DNA from: Comamonas badia DSM 17552
Lineage (GTDB): Bacteria > Pseudomonadota > Gammaproteobacteria > Burkholderiales > Burkholderiaceae_C
DNA length: 64,000 nt
Direction of reading: 5' to 3'
Assembly: GCF_000484635.1 (NCBI RefSeq)
Contig: NZ_AXVM01000004.1
Location: 1-64,000 of the forward strand
The translations under genes and the position numbers were made by a program. This document shows, one piece after another, positions 23,882-31,809 of the stretch (positions are counted from its first letter, which is position 1; each line of letters begins with the position of its first letter). The notes below the pieces were generated by a model. The model did not search any database, was not told the DNA's origin, and was given only the letters and a program-made list of their open reading frames with translations.

Positions 23882-25210
23882 ATGGCAAGCTCTTCCCCTG
23901 AAACTCCCCGCCGCTCCTGGCTCAGCGCCTGGCGCGTCTACCTGGAACCCGCCAGCCTGCGCATGCTCGCGCTCGGCTTCTCGGCCGGGCTGCCGCTCCT
24001 GCTGGTGCTGGGCACGCTGTCATTCCGCCTGCGCGAGGCCGGCATCGACCGCACCACCATCGGCTACCTCTCCTGGGTCGGCCTGGCCTACGCCTTCAAA
24101 TGGGTCTGGTCGCCGCTGGTCGATCGCCTGCCGCTGCCGCTGGCCACGCGCATCCTGGGGCGGCGGCGCAGCTGGCTGCTGCTGGCCCAGGGCCTGGTGA
24201 TGGCCGGCCTGGCCGGCATGGCGCTGGCCGACCCGCGCCAGGGGCTCAATGCCATGGTCTGGTGCGCGCTGCTGGTGGCCTTTGGCTCGGCGACGCAGGA
24301 CATTGCGCTCGATGCCTTCCGCATCGAATCGGCCGACGCGGATCGCCAGGCGGCGCTGGCCGCCACCTACCAGACCGGCTACCGCCTGGCCATGATCTGG
24401 GCCGGCGCCGGCGTGCTGTGGCTGGCCGCGCGCAGCGAAGACACCAGCGCCAGCGGCTACCAGGCCGGCGCCTGGGCCACGGCCTATCTGGTGATGGCGG
24501 CCAGCATGCTGGTCGGCACGCTGACCGTGCTGCTCTCGCCCGAGCCCGCGCCGCGCCCGCTGCCGCCGGCCAAGGGCCTGGCCGACTGGCTGCGCGGCGC
24601 CGTGGTCGATCCGTTTGCCGACTTCATCACCCGCTACCGCTGGCAGGCGGCGCTGATCCTTGCGCTCATCGCCATCTACCGCATCAGCGACGTCGTGATG
24701 GGCATCATGGCCAACCCGTTCTACGTGGACATGGGCTACACCAAGGACGAGGTCGCCGCCGTCACCAAGGTGTTCGGCGTCATCATGACGCTGGCGGGCG
24801 CCTTCGTCGGCGGCGTGCTCTCCATGCGCCTGGGGGTGATGCGCGTGCTGATGCTGGGCGCGGTGCTCTCGGCCGCCAGCAACCTGCTGTTCGCCTGGCT
24901 GGCGACGCAGGGGCACGATCTGACGGGGCTGATCGGCGTGATTTCGGCCGACAACCTGGCCGGTGGCATCGCATCCGCAGCGTTCATCGCATACTTATCG
25001 AGCCTCACCAACGTGCAGTACTCAGCCACGCAATACGCGCTGTTCAGCTCGATGATGCTGCTGCTGCCCAAATGGCTGGCGGGGTTTTCGGGGCAGTTTG
25101 TGGATACCTACGGGTACAGCAACTTCTTCATCGCCACCGCGCTGCTGGGCCTGCCGGTGCTGGTATTGGTGGCACTGGCAGCCAGGGTAAGAACTGGTAC
25201 TCGCGCTTGA
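23882..25210 (+). CDS. ampG: AmpG-like muropeptide permease (MFS/PAT family)
   Basis: A 442-aa inner-membrane transporter with about 12-14 hydrophobic segments. AmpG features: ALGFSAGLPLLLVLGTLSFRLREAGID, the IGYLSWVGLAYAFKWVWSPLVDR block, and GSATQDIALDAFRIE. AmpG imports anhydromuropeptides for cell-wall recycling. It is the last chromosomal gene before the tRNA-Phe island. The last few residues (VRTGTRA) may be affected by the old insertion, but the length is normal. Confidence 0.88.
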   Translation: MASSSPETPRRSWLSAWRVYLEPASLRMLALGFSAGLPLLLVLGTLSFRLREAGIDRTTIGYLSWVGLAYAFKWVWSPLVDRLPLPLATRILGRRRSWLLLAQGLVMAGLAGMALADPRQGLNAMVWCALLVAFGSATQDIALDAFRIESADADRQAALAATYQTGYRLAMIWAGAGVLWLAARSEDTSASGYQAGAWATAYLVMAASMLVGTLTVLLSPEPAPRPLPPAKGLADWLRGAVVDPFADFITRYRWQAALILALIAIYRISDVVMGIMANPFYVDMGYTKDEVAAVTKVFGVIMTLAGAFVGGVLSMRLGVMRVLMLGAVLSAASNLLFAWLATQGHDLTGLIGVISADNLAGGIASAAFIAYLSSLTNVQYSATQYALFSSMMLLLPKWLAGFSGQFVDTYGYSNFFIATALLGLPVLVLVALAARVRTGTRA

Positions 25211-25227
25211 GGTGAAAAATCCACTCG

Positions 25228-25464
25228 CTATCCATTTCGCTGCCTGGGAAAACGAATCCCCGACATGCGGACACCACGGCACAGGGGCCGGTTTCCGGGT
25301 ATGTGCCGAGGGAAATGCGCTTCTCGACACCGGCAATGCGGTACTTGAGACGCCACCACTTGCCCCAGCGGGCGAAACCTCAAGGTACAGCCCCTTTTCG
25401 TCTGTAAACCGGCGGGTTGGGGGCCGGGCAAGGCGCGCCGGATAGCGGTATCTGTCAGAGGCAT
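25228..25464 (-). pseudogene. Frameshifted tyrosine-integrase N-terminal remnant
   Basis: The minus strand begins MPLTDTAIRRALPGPQP at 25464, then the family sequence continues in a second frame (FTDEKGLYLEVSPAG) and a third (KWWRLKYRIAGVEKRISLGTYPETG). These are the DUF4102 arm-binding domain of P4-type integrases, broken by two frameshifts and missing the catalytic domain. It lies in the same direction, and at the same kind of distance from a tRNA-end repeat, as the intact integrase at 31793-33154, which suggests a decayed earlier island. Confidence 0.8.
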
Positions 25465-25526
25465 TGGGGGCAACTTTTGGGGGCAGCTGCCCAAAATTTA
25501 GCAGTTGCCCCCAAAGTTGCCCCCAG
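25464..25526. repeat. Integrase arm-type repeats (TTGGGGGCARC)
   Basis: Four copies in two inverted pairs: 25464-25474, 25477-25487, and the complement at 25504-25514 and 25516-25526. They sit directly before the integrase remnant. Their sequence differs from the GGTACACC set of the intact integrase. Confidence 0.65.
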
Positions 25527-25573
25527 ACTTGATCGGCTTGGCATGGATTCCCGTGGACGCCTATGGACAAGAA

Positions 25574-25608
25574 AAAAGCCTTAAGCGGTTGTTTTGCTTA
25601 GGGCTTTT
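25574..25608. terminator. Bidirectional terminator-like hairpin
   Basis: AAAAGCC-T-TAAGC pairs with GCTTA-G-GGCTTTT across an 8-9 nt loop, with A and T runs at the outer ends. It could stop transcripts from either side between ampG and the island. Confidence 0.6.
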
Positions 25609-25649
25609 GCTATCGTTTAGACGCGCATGGACACGCGTGGACAGATGGA

Positions 25650-25746
25650 TGGTGGCCTGGGGCTGGTTCGCAAAAACCTCCACAACCCGCGCCAACACTC
25701 GATTTTCTCATCTCTCCTGTTCTCTGGGTACACCTTCAGGTACACC
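25650..25746. mobile_element. Left att site and arm repeats of the tRNA-Phe island
   Basis: TGGTGGCCTGGGGC at 25650-25663 exactly repeats the last 14 bases of tRNA-Phe (33326-33339). Two GGTACACC arm sites follow at 25727-25734 and 25739-25746, matching three near the integrase. Together they bound an island of about 7.7 kb. Confidence 0.75.
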
Positions 25747-25925
25747 AGACCAACCAAGAGGAACTGTGGAATCGAACCACGAGTTCTGGGCGCGATTGTC
25801 CCACGTTTCAGACCATCCGTGCACTCCCCTGAGCAAGTTCATCCAAGCAGGGGCGACACGAAGGTAACAAAGAGGGACAGCGGAATGGAAACGCCTTGGC
25901 GGGCATCTGTACCCAGTACAGCTTC

Positions 25926-25969
25926 TTGTTTTTTCTCCTGATTTGAGGTATAAAAACCGGAAGTTTCCG
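25926..25969 (+). promoter_or_regulatory. Promoter and possible operator of the XRE-ImmA/methyltransferase module
   Basis: TTGTTT and TATAAA are separated by exactly 17 bases. A 12-bp palindrome CGGAAGTTTCCG (25958-25969) lies at the expected start point and would suit autoregulation by the XRE protein of the module. Confidence 0.6.
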
Positions 25970-25991
25970 CCGTGCGGACAGAAAGCTGAAC

Positions 25992-26639
25992 ATGACGCAG
26001 GTATACGCAGAAGATGGTGCCATTGAGGATCGCTTGGCGCAATTGGGCCTCGAAGAAGATCGGCTCACCGAGGTCGTACGCCGTGGGCACCTTGCCTTCG
26101 CTTCCTGCACACCGAACGATCCTCCGCTCTACCCTGGGTTTAGTGCCTGGGCCACTATGGTCCGTGGTCTGCGTGAGTATCTGCTTCCCGCTTGGTCGCG
26201 GTGCGATGAGAACAACTATTCGCTGGTCGTTAATCCGAGTGGCACCATGGCCATCGCTGTAGCAACAGGAGACGATGCTACAGGCCGCATCGACGCCAGC
26301 CCCACAACGAAATCGTCGAAGGGACCCAGCACCGCTGACGCAGTGAACTCCAACCAGATGCAATTGGAGCTCCCCTACATTTTCGACTCCGCGCCGGTGG
26401 TAGCCGACGACGGAAGCCCTGAAGAGAAGCGCATGACTTGGATTCTCCTCGTCCATCGCGCTCACAACGAGGTCCGCTGCGAGCTCTCCTTGCCTACGTC
26501 GATGGGAACAGACGGGCGCGTCGATGGGTGGCGTGAACGGATCATCTTGAAGGCCATCCCCACCGACCCCGAGGTCATCGAGATCACACCACCCCAGCCG
26601 CTGCCCGACATCTCCGTCGACGTCAAGCGTCGGGCATGA
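25992..26639 (+). CDS. Unknown protein, first gene of the XRE-ImmA module
   Basis: A 215-aa soluble, acidic protein I do not recognise. No signal peptide or membrane segment is seen. It has a charged N-terminal region (EDGAIEDRLAQLGLEEDRLTEVVRRG), an internal low-complexity stretch (GRIDASPTTKSSKGPST) and a beta-rich C-terminal half. It overlaps the next gene by 4 bp (ATGA), so the pair is translated together. Position in front of an ImmA-type peptidase and a DNA methyltransferase suggests an island defence or regulatory role, perhaps as the target or partner of the peptidase. This is inferred from position only. Confidence 0.75.
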   Translation: MTQVYAEDGAIEDRLAQLGLEEDRLTEVVRRGHLAFASCTPNDPPLYPGFSAWATMVRGLREYLLPAWSRCDENNYSLVVNPSGTMAIAVATGDDATGRIDASPTTKSSKGPSTADAVNSNQMQLELPYIFDSAPVVADDGSPEEKRMTWILLVHRAHNEVRCELSLPTSMGTDGRVDGWRERIILKAIPTDPEVIEITPPQPLPDISVDVKRRA

Positions 26640-27763
26640 GTGTGAACCGCCATTTCAACCCCTCCAGGCTGACCCTCGCACGCAAGCGCCGCGGACTAAC
26701 AATGACCAAGCTGGCTGCCGCGGTTGGCGTGGAGCCGCGCTCGGTCTCAGCTTACGAGAAGGGTGAATTCGGCCCGGACAACGAGCGCCTGACAAAGCTG
26801 TCGTCCGCGCTCAATTTTCCCGAGTCGTTCTTCTTTGGCGACGACCTGGATGAACCCACGCCTGACATCGCCAGCTTTCGGGCACTGTCAAAGATGACAG
26901 CCGGCCAGCGCGACACGGCCCTCGGATCAGGTGCGATTGCACTGATGCTCAACGCCTGGATCGAAGCACGATTTGAACTCCCCTCATCTGACCTTCCAGA
27001 CCTGAGTCGCGAAGGCAGCCCTGAAGCCGCAGCACTTGCCCTCCGCCAGCAATGGGGGCTAGGCGAGTTGCCCGTCAAGAACATGATCCACCTGCTGGAG
27101 GCGAAAGGGGTCAGAGTCTTTTCGCTCTCGGTGGACGCAGCCGAAGTCGATGCCTTCTCGATGTGGCGGCAAAGCACGCCCTTTGTGTTCCTGAACACCA
27201 AGAAATCTGCCGAGCACAGCCGCTTCGATGCGGCGCACGAGTTGGGACATCTGGTCTTGCATCGCCATGGATCACCACAAGGCAGAGAGGCCGAGCGTGA
27301 AGCGAATGCCTTTGCCTCTGCCCTGTTGATGCCCAAAGCCAGCGTTTTGGCCTACGCCCCCCGCATGGCGACTCTCGAACATCTGATTCAGCTCAAGAAG
27401 CTTTGGGGAGTCTCGGTCGCTGCACTGACATACAGGCTCCATGCAGTTGGCGTCCTGAGCGATTGGCACTACCAGTCTCTGTACATTGAGCTTTCCTCCA
27501 GAGGCTATCGAAAGAAAGAGCCTGACGAGGGAGCACGGGAAACCTCCCAGGTGCTTCAGAAGGTTTTCGCAGCATTGCGGGACGAGAGCATCTCTCGCAG
27601 AGACATTGCCAGCGAGCTGCACGTCGCGGCAGAAGAGCTAGATCAACTGGTGTTCGGGCTCGCGCTCACAGGGCTCAATGGCAGCAGAAACAACGGAGAC
27701 GGTAAGGCCAGGAAACCGCCTCAACTTCATGTCGTGAGCACTTCAAAGGAGATACGCAGATGA
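26636..27763 (+). CDS. XRE helix-turn-helix plus ImmA/IrrE metallopeptidase
   Basis: A 375-aa two-domain protein. The N-terminal XRE helix-turn-helix (LTMTKLAAAVGVEPRSVSAYEKGE) lies at about residues 15-65. The M78 ImmA/IrrE peptidase motif HELGH is in RFDAAHELGHLVLHRHG, followed by the expected EREANAFASALLMP helix. ImmA proteins cut repressors to release mobile-element or stress genes; fused XRE-ImmA proteins often act within toxin or restriction modules. The C-terminal 100 residues are of unknown function. It overlaps both neighbours by 4 bp. Confidence 0.88.
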   Translation: MSVNRHFNPSRLTLARKRRGLTMTKLAAAVGVEPRSVSAYEKGEFGPDNERLTKLSSALNFPESFFFGDDLDEPTPDIASFRALSKMTAGQRDTALGSGAIALMLNAWIEARFELPSSDLPDLSREGSPEAAALALRQQWGLGELPVKNMIHLLEAKGVRVFSLSVDAAEVDAFSMWRQSTPFVFLNTKKSAEHSRFDAAHELGHLVLHRHGSPQGREAEREANAFASALLMPKASVLAYAPRMATLEHLIQLKKLWGVSVAALTYRLHAVGVLSDWHYQSLYIELSSRGYRKKEPDEGARETSQVLQKVFAALRDESISRRDIASELHVAAEELDQLVFGLALTGLNGSRNNGDGKARKPPQLHVVSTSKEIRR

Positions 27764-27993
27764 CCAAAAAGGACATTCATGTAGTGCCGCACGAAAACGG
27801 CTGGGCCACCAAGAGAGAAGGGGCGGGACGAGCAGGTGTCGTCGTCGATACACAGAAGGAAGCCATTGGCCGGGCCCGCCAGCAGGCAATGCGAGAGCGC
27901 GTGGAAGTTGTGATCCACAAGCGAGATGGAACGATCCGCGATAGCGACAGCTATGGCAACGACCTGCATCCGCCCAAAGACAAAAAGCATTGA
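27760..27993 (+). CDS. DUF2188 small protein
   Basis: A 77-aa protein of the DUF2188 family: HVVPHENGWATKREGAGRA, DTQKEAIGRARQQA, and the terminal RDGTIRDSDSYGND. Function unknown; such proteins recur in islands and near restriction genes. It overlaps the XRE-ImmA gene by 4 bp and lies 27 bp before the methyltransferase gene. Confidence 0.85.
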   Translation: MTKKDIHVVPHENGWATKREGAGRAGVVVDTQKEAIGRARQQAMRERVEVVIHKRDGTIRDSDSYGNDLHPPKDKKH

Positions 27994-28020
27994 GCTTCAT
28001 CAGCAGACCGGATTGCTTGC

Positions 28021-29742
28021 ATGCCGCCCCAAATAGCCGTACGCCAGCGTGCGTTCCCCGACCTCTGCCCCATCACGGCGGCTGTTGAAGCGCTGTCCAA
28101 CGCAGGCGGTATCGAAGAGCGAGGAGCGATCTTCACTCGCCGTGAGGTCGTGGACTTCATCCTGGACCTGGTCGGATACCGCACTGACCGCCCCTTGCAC
28201 GAACTTCGGCTGCTGGAGCCGTCGTTTGGAGACGGCGACTTTCTGCTTCCGGCCATAGACCGCCTGCTGGCAGCGTGGAAGGCAGCAGCAATGCCTCCTC
28301 CTCAGGAAACGCTTGGCGACTGCATCCGCGCCGTCGAGCTCCACCGCAGTACTTTCGAGCGCACCCATGCGGCGGTAGTCGCACGCCTCGCTGGCCACGG
28401 CATCGCGGCCAGCTCTGCCGAAGCCATCGCTAACCGCTGGATGGTGCATGGGGATTTCCTGCTGGCCGAGCTGCCAGACAGCTTCGATGTTGTGGTCGGC
28501 AACCCGCCTTACGTGCGGCAGGAAATGATCCCGGGTGTCCTGCTAGCGGAATACCGCAACCGATATGCCACCATCTACGACCGGGCCGACTTGTACATTC
28601 CGTTCATCGAACGCTCCCTACGCCTGCTTTCGCGTGCAGGTGTACTCGGCTTCATCTGCGCAGATCGTTGGATGAAGAACCGCTACGGCGGACCGTTGCG
28701 CGCACTGATCGCGAAAGAGTTCCACCTAAAGGCCCATGTCGATATGACCGACACACCGGCCTTCCATGCCGACGTGATTGCCTACCCAGCCATCACGATC
28801 ATCACTCGGGAGAAGCCTGGGACAACGCGCTTGGCACACCGACCCAGGATCGACGGTCTCGTCCTGAGTAGCTTGGCTCGCCAGCTAACGACACTTGAAG
28901 CCCCGCAAAATGGCGGTGAGGTGCGTGAACTCCATGGCGTCGCGGTCGGCGACAACCCTTGGTTGCTGGAATCAGCGGACCAGCTCTCCCTGGTGCGCCG
29001 ACTGGAGCAGGATTTCCCCCCGATCGAAGAGGTTGGCTGCAAGGTCGGCATCGGTGTCGCTACGGGTGCGGATCAGGCATTCATCGGTCCCTACGACGAA
29101 CTCGATGTAGAGGATGATCGCAAACAACCACTGGTCATGACCCGAGACATCCAGAATGGCACGGTGGAGTGGCGTGGGCTCGGCGTCATCAATCCCGCTG
29201 CAGATGAAGGTGGTTTGGTGGATCTGGATCGCTACCCACGTCTGAAACGCTATCTCGATACCCGCAAGGACATCCTCAGCCAGCGCCACTGCGCGCAGAA
29301 GACACCAGGCCACTGGTACAAGACCATCGATCGCATCACGCCGTCGCTGACACGCACGCCCAAGCTCTTGATACCCGACATCAAGGGAGAAGCGCACATC
29401 GTCTACGAAGAAGGTCGTCTGTACCCGCATCACAACCTGTACTTCATTACCGCAGAACAATGGGATCTCCGAGCCCTGCAGGCGGTGCTGCTCTCACGTA
29501 TTGCCCGCTTGTTCGTCGCGACCTACTCGACGCGCATGAGGGGGGGCTTCCTGCGGTTCCAGGCGCAGTATCTGCGGCGGATTCGGATTCCCCGCTGGAC
29601 AGATGTTCCCACGACACTTCGCGGCAAGCTGATCAATGCCGCCATTGCCCGCGACCTCGAAGCCTGCAATGCACATGCCTTTGAACTGTACGGATTGACC
29701 AAACAAGAACAGGCTGCATTGGGAGGCGCTACATGTCCTTGA
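28021..29742 (+). CDS. N6-adenine DNA methyltransferase (TaqI/PstI/Eco57I type)
   Basis: A 573-aa gamma-class amino-methyltransferase. The AdoMet motif [14 protein letters not shown] is near residues 63-76 and the catalytic NPPY is in [11 protein letters not shown]. The C-terminal half resembles a TaqI-type target-recognition domain. Size and layout fit M.PstI/M.BsuBI-like enzymes, which normally accompany a restriction endonuclease gene. None follows here: an ATG overlapping the stop codon (29733) would start the next gene, but the sequence is interrupted within 20 bases by a radC fragment. It may therefore be an orphan methylase, or part of a defence module with the XRE-ImmA genes. Base composition is visibly less GC-rich than the chromosomal neighbours. 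Confidence 0.88.
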   Translation: MPPQIAVRQRAFPDLCPITAAVEALSNAGGIEERGAIFTRREVVDFILDLVGYRTDRPLHELRLLEPSFGDGDFLLPAIDRLLAAWKAAAMPPPQETLGDCIRAVELHRSTFERTHAAVVARLAGHGIAASSAEAIANRWMVHGDFLLAELPDSFDVVVGNPPYVRQEMIPGVLLAEYRNRYATIYDRADLYIPFIERSLRLLSRAGVLGFICADRWMKNRYGGPLRALIAKEFHLKAHVDMTDTPAFHADVIAYPAITIITREKPGTTRLAHRPRIDGLVLSSLARQLTTLEAPQNGGEVRELHGVAVGDNPWLLESADQLSLVRRLEQDFPPIEEVGCKVGIGVATGADQAFIGPYDELDVEDDRKQPLVMTRDIQNGTVEWRGLGVINPAADEGGLVDLDRYPRLKRYLDTRKDILSQRHCAQKTPGHWYKTIDRITPSLTRTPKLLIPDIKGEAHIVYEEGRLYPHHNLYFITAEQWDLRALQAVLLSRIARLFVATYSTRMRGGFLRFQAQYLRRIRIPRWTDVPTTLRGKLINAAIARDLEACNAHAFELYGLTKQEQAALGGATCP

Positions 29743-29749
29743 TGCGCCA

Positions 29750-30152
29750 AAGACTCGGCCGCGCCCGAAGGGTGGTTGTGCACCAGCAGCAGCGCCGCCG
29801 TGTTGCGCACCAAAGCCTCCTTCACGATCTCGCGCGGATACACCGACGTCTGGCTCACCGTGCCTCGGAACATCTCCACGTAGTCCAGCACTTGGAACTG
29901 CGTGTCCAGGTGAACGACCGCGAAGACCTCATGCGATAAACCACCCAGCCGCACCCGCAGGAAGTCCCGGACTGCCGTCGGCGAAGCCAGCACCTGGCTG
30001 CCGCGCACCCGGCCTGCCAGCACCCGCTGCGCGGCCAGCAGCACCTCGTGCGCCGCCGCCGGCCGGTACTCACCAGCACGGTCGCAGACCATCAGCGACG
30101 ACGGAGGAACGGCAACGAAAGAATCGAGGGAAAAAAACAGATCGTGCGTCAT
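29750..30152 (-). pseudogene. radC: Truncated radC (JAB-domain protein)
   Basis: A mobile-element-type RadC. The N-terminal part is normal through LRVRLGGLSHEVFAVVHLD and the JAB metal motif HNHPSG. Homology stops at about 29750, where the frame continues into the antisense of the methyltransferase gene. About 40 C-terminal residues, including the metal-ligand Asp, are missing. This marks a deletion or recombination joint inside the island. Confidence 0.8.
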
Positions 30153-30613
30153 GACAGACTCCAGTGATCAGGCGGGATTGCCCGAGACCGGAGATGGCAC
30201 GCCGCAGCGCAACGGTCACAGGTTCGCAGACGGCCAAAGGACGCCAGCGTGCAGCGCACGCGCAGACCTTGAGCGCGAGAACGGTGTGACAGGATGGAGG
30301 GAACCAGCAAGCCAGCCCACACCGCCACGCAACCCAAATGGCAAGCGCAGCGCGCAGGCCAAAGGCCGGAGGCGTGAAGGATCGGAGCCAGGGAGGCCAA
30401 GACGGCGGAAAGCCGGCTCGGGGCGCAGCCCGCAGAGCCTGACGACAGGCACTGCCGGCACGCGCAGGCCTCAAAGCCAATCTTCTTGGAGGAACCGTTA
30501 GTTCAACAATGCTTTGCCTGTGGAGGCACGTAGCACGCTATGTCGCGCTGATGCGGCGCAGACAAGTAGTTCTTGCCGCAATGTTCAGACCAATCAAACG
30601 CAGGCCCTCCGCA
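30153..30613. other. Gene-free stretch in the island
   Basis: The region upstream of radC. A 116-codon open frame at 30151-30501 is low-complexity (Arg, Gly, Ser, Pro) and starts on top of the radC start, so I do not accept it. Purine-rich GGAG/GGCGGAAAGCC repeats are present, but I see no clear regulatory site. Confidence 0.5.
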
Positions 30614-30928
30614 TCACGCCATGATTTCCAGACCACGCTCCTGCACCAGGTGAAGCAGCTTTAGCGCGGTGCCCGTGGGGCGCTTCTGGCCGATCTCCCA
30701 CTTCTGGACGGTGGAGGTGCTGGTGTTGAGCAGCCGGGCAAAGACAGCCTGGCTGACCCGGGAGCTTTCGCGGATCTGCTTGATTTCCTCGGGCTTCAAG
30801 GGCTCGACGGGAGGCAGGCACAGGCGGTCGAACTCGCGCAGCGTGACCTGATCCATCACGCCGGCCTTGTGCAGCCCTTGGGCCGTCTCATGGACGGCTT
30901 CGAGAATCGCCGATTTGGTCTTACGCAT
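30614..30928 (-). CDS. NadS/HigA-like antitoxin
   Basis: A 104-aa XRE-type antitoxin. The helix-turn-helix EEIKQIRESSRVSQAVFARLLNTSTSTVQKWEIGQ lies in the C-terminal half, and the N-terminal LREFDRLCLPPVEPL linker is typical of NadS-like partners of RelE-family toxins. It follows the toxin gene with an 8-bp overlap (toxin first, as in hig-type systems). It probably binds the palindrome at 31320-31338 to repress both genes. Confidence 0.88.
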   Translation of the reverse strand: MRKTKSAILEAVHETAQGLHKAGVMDQVTLREFDRLCLPPVEPLKPEEIKQIRESSRVSQAVFARLLNTSTSTVQKWEIGQKRPTGTALKLLHLVQERGLEIMA

Positions 30929-31295
30929 CGCAGTTCACCTCAACAATTTCGCCTGCACGCTGTGCTTGGTCGAGCGCCTCGGCCGTCATCGACAGCAGAT
31001 GGGCCGCCAACTTCTTCAAGGCCTCTTCTTCGTCCTTGTCGATGTTGCTGCGCTCGTTCTTCGGAAAGCCGAACACGAAGACCCAGCGGTCTCCCCGGTT
31101 CGTGGCGACCAGCGTGCGAAAGCCGCCGCTCTTTCCCTGGCCAGGCCGAGCCACCCGCTTCTTGACCAGGCCGCCGCCGAGGTCGGCATCGACCAGGCCA
31201 GCGGCCATCTCGCGCACCGCTGCGCAGAGGATGGCCGCTGGCAGACCCTGCTTGCGTGCCCAGCGGTCAAACCAGCGGGTGTTGTAGATCGACAT
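30921..31295 (-). CDS. RelE/ParE-superfamily toxin (DUF1044 type)
   Basis: A 124-aa toxin of the RelE-like PF06296 (DUF1044) family: WFDRWARKQGL, VVKKRVARPGQGKSGGFRTLVA and the WVFVFGFPKNERSNI core strands. Members are thought to be mRNA interferases. It lies directly before its antitoxin and downstream of a perfect 19-bp palindrome. It likely stabilises the island. Confidence 0.88.
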   Translation of the reverse strand: MSIYNTRWFDRWARKQGLPAAILCAAVREMAAGLVDADLGGGLVKKRVARPGQGKSGGFRTLVATNRGDRWVFVFGFPKNERSNIDKDEEEALKKLAAHLLSMTAEALDQAQRAGEIVEVNCDA

Positions 31296-31319
31296 TCGGC
31301 CGTTCCAATAAAGTCATTT

Positions 31320-31338
31320 TATAGCACTCAGTGCTATA
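31320..31338. promoter_or_regulatory. Operator palindrome of the toxin-antitoxin operon
   Basis: TATAGCACT-C-AGTGCTATA is a perfect palindrome with a one-base centre, 25 bases upstream of the toxin start codon. It contains the likely -10 region, so antitoxin binding would block transcription. Confidence 0.75.
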
Positions 31339-31563
31339 TATCAAATCAGGTGGACGCGAGGGTAAGGCCGCGGGTGCACCTGCTTGGCAAGGCAGCCCAC
31401 CACGCCACACACCCGCCTTGGCAGGCGCCGCCCTTCCTGGCCAGCGCAGGAAGCAGGCCGGCTCTGTGGCCGGCTTGTACAGGGTGCGCTCTCCTGCGCT
31501 CCCTTGGGTTTGTCTGAACCCGAGGGAGACGCATCCTGCCGGCATCCCCGACAAGGAACTGCC

Positions 31564-31809
31564 ATGCTCTTTCATCAGACCCTCCCCAAGCCCAATCCTT
31601 CCAAAGCCCCGCCGGCCTTCTACCGCCTGCGCGACGTGATGCGCATCTGCGCGCTCAGCCGCTCGACGGTCTATCGGCGCATTGCGGAAGGCCGCTTCCC
31701 CGCTCCGGTCCACCTGGGAGGCCGTGCCTCGGCCTGGGCCAGTGCCGACCTTCAGGCGTGGATCGACGATCCGAACGGCTACGGGAAGGCGGCTACGCTG
31801 CCATCCTGA
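31564..31809 (+). CDS. AlpA-family excisionase/regulator
   Basis: An 81-aa helix-turn-helix protein of the phage AlpA/MerR-like family: YRLRDVMRICALSRSTVYRRIAEGRFPAPVHLGGRASAWASADLQAWID. AlpA proteins activate or aid excision of P4-type islands. AAGGA precedes the start. It converges on the integrase gene with a 17-bp overlap at the 3' ends. The 225 bases upstream contain several G+C hairpins but no gene. Confidence 0.88.
   Translation: MLFHQTLPKPNPSKAPPAFYRLRDVMRICALSRSTVYRRIAEGRFPAPVHLGGRASAWASADLQAWIDDPNGYGKAATLPS

Noticed and set aside
25165-25200. Possible third att copy (TGGTGGCACTGGC) near the ampG end
   Set aside because: It is normal AmpG coding sequence and matches the tRNA end only partly.
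25464-25746. Short repeats considered as a CRISPR array
   Set aside because: Repeats are 8-11 bp, partly inverted, without regular spacers; they fit integrase arm sites.
30151-30501. A 116-codon open frame in the island
   Set aside because: Low-complexity, starts on the radC start codon, no ribosome site or family similarity.
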